Positions 13,149 to 24,204 of a stretch of 64,000 nt of DNA are shown piece by piece; position 1 is the stretch's first letter, and each line of letters opens with the position of its first letter. Made by a program: the position numbers and the translations under genes. The stretch spans positions 2,642,657 through 2,706,656 of the forward strand of contig QRFJ01000056.1 of assembly GCA_006176705.1 (NCBI GenBank), read 5' to 3'. Source of the DNA: Cocos nucifera (taxonomy: Eukaryota > Streptophyta > Magnoliopsida > Arecales > Arecaceae). The notes beneath the pieces are model-generated. The model was given only the letters and a program-made list of their open reading frames with translations. It ran no database searches and was not told where the DNA came from.

Positions 13149-14583
13149 GCATACTAGAGATTTAAAAAATTTTAACCTAACCTACAGCAGTAGTTACTTA
13201 AATCGCTACTGTAGGTCTACGACAGTGGTTCTCGAATCACTACCGTAGATCTATGACAGCGATTTAAGTAACCACTATCAGATTAGAAATTAATTTTTGC
13301 TCTAAATATTATATAATTTTAAAATTTAATACATATCTTTATCATTCATTATCTAAATAATTATCATTAGAGTGTTATCATAAAAGATCACCTCAATTCG
13401 ACGGCCCTAGGTTCATCGATCAGAAAAATTTGATTTCGATGACCACGAATGATGATACGATGATCTGATAGATGGAGATCTTCGATCGATCCAAAAATTT
13501 ATAAGAATAATTTTGATGATATTTATAGCATACTATCAAAGTTTTACTTTAATTGGATATCGTTATCATGATAATTTTAGTACGAAATGATTTCGATCAT
13601 TAAATTAGAAACAAGCGATCAAAGGGCTAAATAGCATCCGATTATAAGATAATTTTTTAGTTAAACGATCTTTGCTATAATTTTAATAATTTTATACTAT
13701 GATGATCATAAAATTTTAATTATTTTTTATATGAACTATTTACGTTAAGTAGATATTACAAAAGCACGAGCATAATTACCAACGGAGTTTAAGAATGGTT
13801 ATCAAGCAACATATAATTTTGGATCATTCGTAGATCCACAAGTTAAATTTTGTAATCACCACTGTAAAAATGATTAAAGTAGTAACCAAGATCATTTATA
13901 AAAAAAATATCTCATAATCGAACGTCATTTAGCCTGTTGATTGCTTATTTCTCATTTAACAGTCGAAATCATTCCATACTAAATTGATCATGTTAACGAT
14001 ATCCGATTGAAGTAAAATTTTAATAGTATGGTACAAATATCATCGAGATCATTATTGTAAATTTTTGAATCGATTAAAGATCTTCATTTATTAGATCATC
14101 GTGTTGTTCATGATCATCGAAATTAAATTTTTTTTAATTGATGAAGCTAGGGCCATCGGATAGAGACGATCTTTTATGATGATACTCTAATGATAATTAT
14201 TTAGATAATGAATGATAAAGATAAATATTAAAATTTTAAATTATATAATATTTAGAGCAAAAATACTAGAAAAAGGTATAGCAGCGGTTTTATAAAACCA
14301 CTGTAATAGATCCGACTTATGGCAGTGGTTAAAAAAATCACTGTAATAGGTCCGACATATGATAGTGGTTCATTATAACTGCTGCCATAGATCGAATTTA
14401 TGATCGCGGTTCTATAGAACCGCTGCCATAGGTCGACATATGGCAATGGTTTATTGTAACCGCTGCCATAGGTCAGATCTATTGTAGCGGTTCTATAAAA
14501 TCGCTGTCATAGAATCTATTATAGTGGTTTCAAAAATCGCTGTCATAGTATGCGCTGTCATAGCTTCTTTTTATAGTAGTGTC
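13149..14583. mobile_element. CACTA-like non-autonomous fold-back element
   Basis: The right end (about 14555-14583) reads CTTCTTTTTATAGTAGTG, i.e. CACTACTATAAAAAG inverted. A similar but decayed end (CATACTAGAGATTTAAAAAA) lies at 13149, and another inward copy (ATACTAGAAAAAGG) at about 14266. Subterminal zones at 13175-13280 and 14275-14565 consist of ~50-base hairpin units built on GCAGCGGTT...AACCGCTGCCATAGGTC. CACTA-type ends with short subterminal repeats are a family hallmark. No transposase frame exists, so it would depend on an autonomous partner. Confidence 0.55.
13290..14268. repeat. Long imperfect palindrome, arms of about 490 bp
   Basis: The sequence from 13290 (TTTTTGCTCTAAATATTATA) reappears inverted ending at 14268, and complementarity continues almost to the axis near 13778 with many mismatches. 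It forms the core of the CACTA-like element. The transcript would fold into one long hairpin (inference). Confidence 0.75.
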
Positions 14584-16481
14584 GATGGTGGCTAATCACT
14601 GGGAATTTTCTTTTTAATAAAATAGGAGGATTGAAAATATGGAGGGATACTGTATCAAAACAAAAAAAATATAGAGAAATTCTAAATTAATTTAATAGGT
14701 TGGGTTCAATTTTAAACTAACCCAAATATATTAAATTAATCTAAATCAATTTATTCTAATAAGATAATTCGATTAAATCCAAATACAATGTAACTTAATA
14801 GTAGGGGAGCAATTTATCTTATCTTAAGGGTGATAATAGATCTCTGTGATCTGAAAACCTAATCTAGAATTTAATCAAATTTTTGGATTGGCATTCTATT
14901 TATTTTGGATTTAGGTTGAACTTGAAATAAAAATATATGATCCAAATGAAATTCGCATTTAGATTTAGATCTATTTGGATCCAAGTCCTAAAATCCAAAA
15001 TCCGATCAAAAATATTTTTTATTAATAATTTTTTAAAAATAAAAGATGACTTAATAATAGGAGAGTAATTTATCTTATCTTAAGGATGACAATAGATATC
15101 TGTGATCCAAAAAATTGACCCAAATTTTAATCAAATTTTTGGATTGGCATTCTATTTATTTTGGATTTAGGTCGAACTTAAAATCAAAAAATATGATCCA
15201 AGTGAAATTTGCAATTGAATTTAGATCCATTTGGATCTGAGTCCATAAATCCAAAACCCGATCAAAGATATTTTTTATTGATAATTTTTAAAAAATAAAT
15301 ATAGAATTTTATTTGAAAGTGTAAAATTTGATCTGAATCCAATCTGATTTTTTGAATTCAGCTAGCTTTTTACAAGTCAAACTCAGATCTAAGTCTCGCT
15401 TAGCATATTCGTATTCAGACTCAAATCTAGATTTTGACTAGCAAGTTTGTTTCCTGACTTGGATCTTATAAAATTTGTTTTAAGTGTGACCCATTGCCAC
15501 CCCTATCCAATCTACTATAGTTAATTTAATTCTAATTTATTTAATTTACTCTAAATTATCTTAAATTATTTAATATGATCTATTAAACTCAAATTTACTT
15601 AATTTGCTATAAATTTATTTTTATTTAGTCTAACTCTAAGATATCCAATTCTAATATATTTTAGCAAATTGACTAATTAATTTATTAATCAATTTTGGAG
15701 TGGCCAATTCCTTAGAAATCTTAATCAAAGGTAAAGTTGGAGCAGCCAAACAAAAAAACATGGCAGCAATAAGGAAGCTTAGTCAATGGGTAAAGATTTT
15801 GACTTGATTTATATGTAAGGGTTTAAATGGTATAAATATTCTATCAATTACAATATATGTAAGATTTGGTTAGGTTTTGTTGGATAAAGTAGTAGATATG
15901 TTATTCAAGGATTGTAAGTTCAAATCTTTCCATCCATTTATTATAAATTTATTTTATAAAAAATTAAAAAATTATATCTTAGACTTTATTTTTTAAATTT
16001 ATGATGTAAATTTTTGATGGATTATCCATCATAGATTTAACTTTATTTTCAAACTTATGACGCTAATTTCTTATAGATTATCCATCACATATTTTATTTT
16101 CAAACTTGTGACACCAATTTTTAATGCATTATCCATCATAAAATCTACTTCTATTGTTAAAATATTTCTGACCATCTTTCTGTCAGAAATAATTATCTCA
16201 ATAATTTAAAAATTTTTTATCAATTATGCTTCTAATAGAATATTTTTTCAAAAAAATCACTAATAAATAATTTATCACTAAATCAATCATAAATATTATT
16301 GATATATTTTTAATTTTTTTTAAAAAAAAATTTGATGGAGTTTCTTCTAACAAATAATCCATCAAAAATTTATCAGATTATTTGTGACATATCAATTACA
16401 TTTAGTTGCTATTTTTTTTATGATCCATCAGAAATTTTTGACGAATCACATCTGTCAGTGAAGCTCTTATTTCTAATAGTG
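14584..16481. repeat. AT-rich repeat DNA with a ~256-bp tandem duplication
   Basis: No gene is seen. Two direct copies of one segment lie back to back, about 14793-15048 and 15049-15300, each starting ACTTAATA-TAGG-GAG and containing TTGGATTGGCATTCTATTTA. Further on, 16010-16440 repeats GATGGATTATCCATCA-like palindromes, and the segment ends at 16481 with TTCTAATAGTG, resembling an inverted CACTA-type terminus. The matching left end was not found. Confidence 0.5.
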
Positions 16482-17479
16482 TCCCTCTACATGATCTGAT
16501 CCAAGAGATGGGATGTATGTCGGAATTCCTATTGGTGGGACGGACAATAATTTTATTATTTTACTTAATCAAAAAAAATAAGTTCAGTGCTTTTTTTTAT
16601 TTTGGCACTCCTCTCTTGGCGCCAGTCATTTTTCTTCAATACTTAGTATATTTTTTAGTAGATTTGAGTTACCCATATTTATCCATTAGCAGATTTAATT
16701 TACTCATATTTAATCATTGAAATGTAAGTTAAAAATTAATTATAGCATTTTCACGTTTGACAAATGTGGGCATATACAATCTTTTTTTAGAATTTGATTT
16801 TGTATCCATGTATGTACTTTATATAACTAAAAAGCATGGATGTATATGACTTTTTTTGTAGTGCTAATTATACTCTCTCTCTTTTTTTTTTACGATAGCA
16901 AAGTATGTTTGAGTTGTAGATATATTCATGGCATGCATGTTGCTAATATCTACTTTTTCTAGTATATTAATCTTTTTATGGGACCGTAGATAATTGACGA
17001 TTGATATGGATAGTTTATGATTATTTTTTAGAATAACATTATCCAATCTTCATTTACCGATCTTGGAATCAAGTCTGACTTTTATTGAGGCCTTATAATC
17101 AATTTTGCTGGTATCCCTAGAATTTATGAAATTATTTGATTTCTTAGATTTTTCTTTCCTTCCTTCAGTATGCTAGATGTTTGAAGCATATTATATTTTT
17201 CTTATTAGATCTACTACATACGGTTATGATTCCAAAACTAACTCTTCTCGCATAAGCATTGTAGAAATTATATACATCAGTTACTGAATTAAATTCTATT
17301 CCAGTGTGAGGATCTATGTTATCCTTATCTACATGAGGTGCACTAGAAAAAGGTAGATTCTCAAGATAACCACCATATGAAGGCTCATCCAGCTGATCAT
17401 TTGTAGGAATATCTATAAAAAATATACAGAAGATTTTTTTAAGTCAAAATATATATATGGAAGTCATAAATACAAAGTT
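16482..17479. other. AT-rich intergenic DNA, nothing recognised
   Basis: Two small open frames (16508-16720 plus, 16864-17046 minus) have low-complexity hydrophobic or AT-driven translations without recognisable motifs. I see no RNA gene, LTR or repeat structure. Confidence 0.5.
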
Positions 17480-18313
17480 CTTTGAAGATATACCAGAATA
17501 AGTCATAATTTTAACATATGATATCATAATTTCAGCCTAAAAAATAATAATTATAATATCTTGTTACTTCGAAAGCTATTTTTACTATAGAATGTCATAA
17601 TTTCAAACTTTAATATCATAATTTTGATACAGTATGTGATAACCTGCATTCAATGATGTTTTCTGCATATAGGATGTCATAATTTTAGCTTATGATATCA
17701 TAATTTTGATACAAAATATCATAAAAATATCAAAATCAATTTTTAAGAGATATTTTAACCACAAGATGTTATAATATTAACCTATAATATTAGAATTTTG
17801 AATCAAAATATCATAATATTATTAAAAGTAACTTCGAAAGGTATTTAACCAATAGAAGGTTAAAATTTTAATTTAGAATATCATAATTCTGATCAAGAAT
17901 ATTATAAAAAGATCAAAACCAACATTTGGAAGGTATTTTTTATAGTATTAACCTGTAATATCATAAATTATGATCTAGAATGTCATAATATTATTAAAAC
18001 TATCTTTAAAATTTATTTTACTAATAAAATATCATAATTTTAACATAAAATATTATAATTTTGAGTCAGGATATCATAAAAATATCAAAATTAACTTTTT
18101 GAAGATATTTTATCTATAAGATGTCATAATATTAATCTATAATATCAAAAATTTGACCTAAATGATATAAAATTATCAAAACTATAATCAAGAGGTGTTT
18201 TATCAATAAAAAGTTATAATTTTAATATAAAATATAATAATTTTTAATTCAAGATGTCATAAAAATGATAAAAATTATCCTTGAAAGATATTTTATCTAT
18301 AATATATTATAAT
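17480..18313. repeat. Degenerate AT-rich tandem repeat
   Basis: About 800 bases are built from diverged units around ATATCATAATTTTGA and ATGTCATAATTTTAAC, with a longer periodicity of roughly 100-130 bases marked by AAAGGTATTTT-like blocks. There is no coding potential. It stops at the LTR end at 18314. Confidence 0.6.
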
Positions 18314-20255
18314 TATTAATGCAGAATCTGATCGACGTCGGATCGAGGTAGAGCTGAGGAAGAGGTCACCGTCGGTGATCTATAAAATAAAGTTCTATTC
18401 GGAGTCGGTGGTGGTGGCTCCAACAGGATCCTCCGATGATTAAGTCAGTTTTTCTGACCAACAGAAATGGAGTGCCCAGAAAAGAGTTTGGTAAAGTTTT
18501 GGAAAGAAGAAGAGAGCTTAGAGAAAATGTATCCGGAGGATCCCTTTTTATGGACGAAGCCTGATTGATAGTGACAGCCATACTATATGGTAGTAGGCCG
18601 CTCAGAGCCACATGAGATTTGGTACACAGAGGAAGAGGTGTCGCTTGTGGTAGACTGATAGTAATAGCCATAGTCGTCTGATAGTAGGCCACTCGAGGCT
18701 GCATGAAATTTGCTATGGAGAGAGAAATATCATCAGATTGATAGTGATCGTTCATTGAGATTTAATAGTTAAAGTTTGGAGAAAGCAGGCATTGGTTAGT
18801 GAAGAGCTTTGACATATATCAATTTCAGAAAAGTTCGAACTTCTAAAGAAAATATGTCTGGAGGGGATCATCTGGGAGGAATACTACTTGAAATCTGAAA
18901 GTAATCTGCTGGAGGAATCCAGATGAAGTTTGATTGAAGGAGAAGTTCGAAAGAAGTTTGGCTCCTATAGTAATTCGACTAAAGGAGAGGTCCAAAAGAA
19001 GTTTGGTTTCTGAAAAAATTCGACTAAAGAAGAGGTCCGAAAGGAGTTCGGCTTCTGTAGGTATCCGACTGAAGGAGAAGTCCGGAAGAAGTTTGACTCT
19101 TGTAGGCATCCAATTGAAGGAGAGGTCTAGAAGGAGTTTGGCTCCTAGAGAAATCCGACTAAAGAAGAAGTCCAGGAGGAGTTCGGCTTCTGTAGGAATC
19201 CGACTGAAGGAGAGATCCGAAAGGAGTTCGACTCCTATAGGAATCAGACTAAAGGAGAGATCCGAAAGGAGTTTGGCTTTTGAAGAAATCCGACTGAAGG
19301 AAAGGTTCGAAAGGAGTTTGGCTCTTAGAGGAATTTGATTGAAAAAAAATTCGAAAGGAGTTCAACTCCTGTAGGCATCCGTTTGAAGGAGAAGTTCGGA
19401 AGGAGTTCGGCTCCTGAAGGAATCCATCTGAAGGAGAAGTTCGGAGGAGGTTCGGCTCCTAAAGGAATATGACTGAAGAAGAGGTTTGGAAGGAGTTCGA
19501 CTCTTAGAGGAATCCGTCCGAAGGAGACGTCCAAAAAAAGTTTGGCTCCTCTAGGAATTTGACTGAAGGAGAGGTTCGGAAGGAGTTCAGCTCCTGTATA
19601 AATCTGATTGAAGGAGAGGTTCGAAAGAAGTTCGACTCTTGTAGGAATTCGACTGAAGAAGATGTCTAAAAAAAGTTTAGCTCCTAAAAAAATCTGACTG
19701 AAGGAAAAATTCAAAAGGAGTTCGACTTCTGAAGATATCCGACTGCTGGAGGAATTCGAAAGAAGTTCGACTCCTGAAGGAATCCGACTGAAAGAAAAAT
19801 TCAGAACAAGTTTGACTCCTGGAGATATCCGACTGCTGGAGAAATTCGAAAGAAGTTCGGCTCTTGAAGGAATCCGATTGAAGAAAAAATTCGGAAGAAG
19901 TTCGACTCCTAGAGAAATCAGATCGATGGAGGAATTCGAAAGGAGTTCGGCTCCTGAAGAAATCCGACTGCTGGAGGAGTCCAAAAGAAGTTCGACTATT
20001 AGAGGGGCCCGACTGATGGAGAAGCCTGAGAGTAGTTCGGTTGAAGTCCAAAAGAAGTTCGATCGTTGGAAGAGTTCGACTGAGGTTCGATCGCTAGAGG
20101 AGTTCGGCTACTAAAGAAGTTCAACCACTAGAGGGGTTCAGCTGGGGTTCAGCCATTGAAGAAAAAATTTTTGATCGAAGCTCTTCCGTGATTACCAGTT
20201 GCATTAGGCCAAGCGTCAGACTAGACTTCAGTAGGAGCAGGATTTATCCCCAACA
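18314..20255 (-). mobile_element. 3' LTR of array-bearing Tat-lineage gypsy element
   Basis: On the minus strand it starts TGTTGGGGATAAATCC at 20255 and ends ...ATTCTGCATTAATA near 18314. It matches the plus-strand LTR at 59652-60701 at both ends (TGCTAGGGATAAACCC; ATTCTGCACCAACA). A TATA-like CCATAAAAAGGGATCC lies at about 18541-18556 (minus). Its ~1.94 kb exceeds the other copy's 1.05 kb, largely because of an internal tandem array. The purine-rich AAGAGTGGAGGAACTAT borders it at 20256-20272, consistent with the polypurine tract. Confidence 0.8.
18900..20120 (-). repeat. Tandem array inside the LTR, period about 54 bp
   Basis: More than twenty diverged units carry GGAGTTCGGCTCCTG-AGGAATCCGACTG-AGGAGAAGTTCGGA in the plus reading, from about 18930 to 20100. 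The phase stays a multiple of three over long runs, so both strands show open frames of repeating peptides (for instance 18934-19338 plus and 19325-19984 minus). These are a by-product of the repeat, not genes. The same motif occurs inverted at 59770-60290 in the second LTR. Confidence 0.85.
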
Positions 20256-20339
20256 ATAGTTCCTCCACTCTTGAGTTCGAAATTCGAAGGAAGTACAAAA
20301 AAGATAATTATCAAAGTCCTTTTCCAAGCTCTGCATCCA

Positions 20340-22545
20340 TTGAGGTTGAAGCTCAAGAAAGATCTTATCTCCTACCGAGGTTAAAGGAGATCTTATCTCC
20401 TATTGAGGTCGAAGCTCTAAAAGCTTGGGAAAGATCTTATCGCCAGTCAAGGTTGAAGGAGATCTTATCTACTGTTGACGTTGATATTGAAGCTTGGAAG
20501 AGATCTTATCTCCAACCAAGGTTAAAGTTGGAGCTCGGAAGAAATCTTATATTCAACCGAGGTTGAAGGAGATCTTATCTCCTATCGATGTTGAAGCTCG
20601 AGAGAGATCTTATCTCTATCCAAGATTGAAGTTAGAGCTCGGGGGAGATCTTATCTCTAGTCGAGATTGAAGGAGATCTTATCTCCTGTTGACATTGAAG
20701 TTGAAGCTCGGAGGAGATCTTATCTCCAATCGAGGTTAAAGTTGGAGCTCGAAAGAGATCTTATCTCCAATTGAGATTGAAGTTGGAGCTCGGGGAAGAT
20801 CTTATCTCCAATCGAGGTTGAAGAAGATCTTATCTCCTGTTGATGTTGATGTTGAAGCTCGGGAAAGATCTTATCTCCAATCGAGGTTAAAGTTGGAGCT
20901 CGGGGAAGATCTTATCTTTAGTCGAGATTGAAGGAGATCTTATCTTCTGTTGACGTTGAAGCTCGGGAGAGATCTTATCTTCAGTCAAGGTTAAAGGAGA
21001 TCTTATCTCCTATTGAGGTTGATGTTGAAGCTTGGGGGAGATCTTATCTCCAACTGAGGTTGAAGGAGATCTTATCTTCTATTGACGTTGAAGCTCGAGG
21101 AAGATCTTATCTCCTATTGGGGTTGAAGGAGATCTTATCTCCTATTGATGTTGAAGCTCGAGAAAAATTTTATCTCCAGTCAAGGTTGAAGAAGATCTTA
21201 TCTCCTATTGATGCTGAAGCTCAGAGGAGATCTTATCTCCAGTCGAGGTTGAAAGAGATTTTATCATCTGTTGACATAGACGTTGAAGCTCAGAGGAGAT
21301 CTTATCTCCAGCCGAGGTTGAAGGAGATCTTATCTCCTATTGATGTGGACATTGAAGCTTAGAGGAGATCTTATCTCCAATCGAGATTGAAGGAGATCTT
21401 ATCTCCTATTGACATTGATGTTGAAGCTTGGAAGAAATTTTATCTTCAGCTGAGGTTGAAGAAGATCTTATCTCCTATTGACGTTGAAGTTCGGAGGAGA
21501 TCTTATCTCCAATCGAGATTGAAGGAGATCTTATCTCTTATGGACGTTAAAGCTTGGAGGAGATCTTATCTCTAGCCGTGGTTGAAGGAGATCTTATCTC
21601 CTGTTGGCATCGATATTGAAGCTTGAAGAAGATCTTATCTCCAACCGAGGTTGAAGGAGATCTTATCTCCTGTTGACGTAGATGTTGAAGCTCGGGAGAG
21701 ATCTTATCTTCATTCGAGGTTGAAAAAGATCTTATCTCCTGTTAAGGTTGATGTTGAAGCTCGGAGGAGATCTTATCTTCAGTCAAGATTGAAGAAGATC
21801 TTATCTTCTATTGACATTGATGTTGAAGCTCGAAAGAGATCTTATCTTCAGCTGAGATTGAAGGAGATCTTATCCCCTGTTGATGTTGAATCTTAGGAAA
21901 GATCTTATCTCTAGCCGAGGTTGAAGAAGATCTTATCTCTTGTTGATACTGATGTTAAAGCTCGAAGGAGATCTTATCTCCAGTCGAGGTTGAAGGAGAT
22001 CTTATCTTCTGTTGATGTTGAAGTTCGGAGGAGATCTTATCTCCAACCGAGATTGAAGGAGATCTTATCTTCTATTGACGTTGAAGCTTAGGGAGATCTT
22101 ATCTCTAATCGAGGTTGAAACTCGGAGGAGATCTTATCTTCTATTGACATTGAAGCTCGAAAAAGATTTTATCTCCAATCGAGGTTGAAGAAAATCTTAT
22201 CTTCTATTGATGTAGACGTTGAAGCTCGAGAGAGATCTTATCTCTAGTCGAGATTAAAGGAGATCTTATCTTCTATTGATGTAGACGTTGAAGCTTGAGA
22301 AAGATCTTATCTCCAACCGAGGTTGAAGGAGATCTTATCTCCTATTGGCATCGACGTTGAAGCTCGGAGGAGATCTTATCTCCAGTCGAGATTGAAGGAG
22401 ATCTTATCTTCTATTGGCATCGACGTTGAAGCTCGGGATAGATCTTATCTCTAGTCGAGGTTGAAGAAGATCTTATCTTCTATTGACGTTGACGTTGTAG
22501 TTGAAGCTCGGGATTGAAGCTCAGGAGAGATCTTATCTCCAGCCG
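20340..22545 (-). repeat. 2.2-kb tandem array built on AGATCTTATCTCC
   Basis: About thirty units of roughly 60-75 bases, each with one or two GGAGATCTTATCTCC palindromes plus GTTGAAGCTCGG and CCAGTCGAGGTTGAAG. Unit lengths vary because a short GTTGATGTTGA segment is present once or twice. The array lies between the LTR and the pol remnant of the minus-strand element, hence in its 3' untranslated region. The open frames it contains (20928-21362, 21387-21575, 21651-21896) are repeat by-products. Confidence 0.85.
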
Positions 22546-22559
22546 AGGTTGAAGGATCC

Positions 22560-22861
22560 CTCTTCTCACCTCGTCTAAAATGAACGAGGCATTCAACTTT
22601 GCTCACGTTAGGATGAGGTTCTCCTCCTGTTCTTAATAGGCTGTAGGAGCATATAAGGGCCGTTGTCAGGACCTCTTCTCTCATCTCATCTAAAATGAAC
22701 GAGACCTTCGACTTTGCTTACGTTAGGACAAGGTTCTTCTCCTGTTCCTAATAGGCTATAGGGGCACATAATTGTTAGGGCTTCTCCCCTCATCTCGTCT
22801 AAAATGAATGAGGCCTTTGACTTGCCCATGTTAGGATGAGGTTCTCCTCCTGTTCCTAACA
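22560..22861 (-). repeat. Three tandem units of about 110 bp
   Basis: Units start near 22560, 22673 and 22780, each with CTCGTCTAAAATGAACGAGG, CACGTTAGGATGAGGTTCTC and CTCCTGTTCCTAATAGGCT. They belong to the same 3' region as the larger array. 22862-22953 holds nothing recognisable. Confidence 0.75.
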
Positions 22862-22953
22862 TGGCCATTTTTTATTATTTCTTTCCTATCGTCATATGGT
22901 TTTTGCACTAAAAAATAATAATATTGAAATAGAGGAGTCTTATTGAAGAAAAA

Positions 22954-23085
22954 TTACTGGCAGTACATTCTCAGATTCTCTGAGTTTCAAGATCGTGGGA
23001 GCGTTGTTCCTCCAAGCTCCTTTAGACGATAAGTTTTAGGCCGAATGACCTCCTTTACTTCATACGGGCCTTTTCAATTTGGGGC
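22954..23085 (-). pseudogene. Ty3/gypsy pol, C-terminal remnant
   Basis: The minus strand reads about 40 codons of the extreme C-terminus of a Tat-lineage polyprotein: GPYEVKEVIRPKTYRLKELG, then PRS, an in-frame TGA, NSENLRMYCQ and the terminal TAA at 22954-22956. The same ending occurs in the plus element at 26740-26866 (GPYKVTKTLHLGTYRFETLD). It lies directly beside gag sequence, so protease, RT, RNase H and integrase are missing. Confidence 0.75.
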
Positions 23086-24190
23086 AAGCTTTCTCTGGCT
23101 CTGAGGTTGAGAGATGGTGGCTCGTCGAAGTACTAAGCCCCCCAGAGATAGCGTTGATGATGTCGGAAGGTGGTCGATCTCCTTGTTGTTCCTCCCTCAT
23201 TGATGGTTCTAGCTGTGGTAGCACCCTTGGCTTGCTTCAGATCGACGTTTGTGGAGCATTGAGAGAGGCGTAGTTATGAAACCTTCTAGGGGGAAACTTC
23301 TTCGCACCCTTCCATCGGGACTTCTTTGATGACGAGCTCGAGGAGGAGTTCGGGCTCGCTTGCACTCGAGGGGAGTCCGTGAGCGTAGTCGAACTTTATT
23401 CGATCCTCCATCAGTGGTGGGTCTATGTCGCTCTTCTGTAGCTTTCTCATCCTTCAACTTGAAGGCTTCTTTCGTTCGGACATATCCCTCAACACGAGCT
23501 AGCATATCGGCAAAGTCTCTATGATACTTCTTCTTTAGGGAGAACAGCAAATCATTCTTCTGAAGGCCGTCCTTGAGTGCAGCCATCGCAACTGACTGAT
23601 TCAGGTTCTGGACCTCCAATGCAGCAGCATTAAATCGGATGACATAGGTCCGAATGGATTCTCTCTCCTTCTATTTGATGTTCATCAGAGAATCCGAACC
23701 TCGATGCAGACGTCAGTTGCTGATGAAGTAAGCCACAAACTGATGGCTCATCTAGTCAAAGAAGAAGATCGTATCCGGCTTCAACATCGAGTATCAATTT
23801 TTTGCTGCTCCCTTTAAGGTAGATGTGAAAGCTCGGCATAAGATGGCATCTAGTGCGCCATGGAGCAGCATCATGGTTTGGAAGGCTTTTAGGTGATTGA
23901 TCAAATCTGAGGTTCCATCGTAGCTTTCAAATTAGGAAAGCTTGAAGTTCGATGGAATGGACTTTTGCATAATTTAGGAAGACAAAGAAGGATCGGTGCA
24001 TACATGATCATGATGAACTGGAGCGATGTGGCGGAGTCCCTCAATGCATTGGTCTATCTTTCATAGTTTTCGATCGAGGACATCATCTCGATCGCAGATC
24101 TTGGAAGGCTTTCGACTATGGATAGGGAAGGTCCTTCTAGAAAAGAATCATGATTCGAGCAAAAATCTTCTGCTCTCTATTTCTCCTTCT
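23086..24190 (-). pseudogene. Ty3/gypsy gag pseudogene of a deletion derivative
   Basis: Reverse-complement homology to the plus-strand gag at about 61080-62410 runs over most of the length. The best open part (23619-23209) has VQNLNQSVAMAALKDGLQK, then RDFADMLARVEGYVRTKEAF, matching 61660-61830. The 23100-23180 end matches about 62240-62340 (a TISGGLRREE-like region after gag). The remaining 5' part (about 23640-24190) is decayed by stops. With the pol tail next to it, the element has lost nearly all of pol in one internal deletion and could only have moved with help. The 5' end is cut near 24190 by the plus-strand element. Confidence 0.75.
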
Positions 24191-24204
24191 TAGGGGTGAT
24201 GGAT

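Noticed and set aside
12704..13248. Gly/Arg-rich open frames
   Set aside because: Result of the G-rich tract and a (GA)n run; they start inside an LTR and have no family features.
15890..15945. tRNA-like GTTCAAATC with upstream box, possible tRNA or SINE head
   Set aside because: No cloverleaf can be built and no second promoter box at the right distance was found.
18934..20114. Overlapping repeat-peptide frames on both strands of the LTR
   Set aside because: Open on both strands because of the 54-bp repeat; not a protein family.
20928..21896. Open frames with repeating peptides (KEILSPIDVEAR-like)
   Set aside because: By-product of a tandem array whose unit is a multiple of three over long runs; no start context, variable frame, inside a retroelement 3' region.
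20340..22545. Regular repeats as a CRISPR array
   Set aside because: Units are contiguous and diverged without unique spacers, in a plant retroelement; no cas-like genes.
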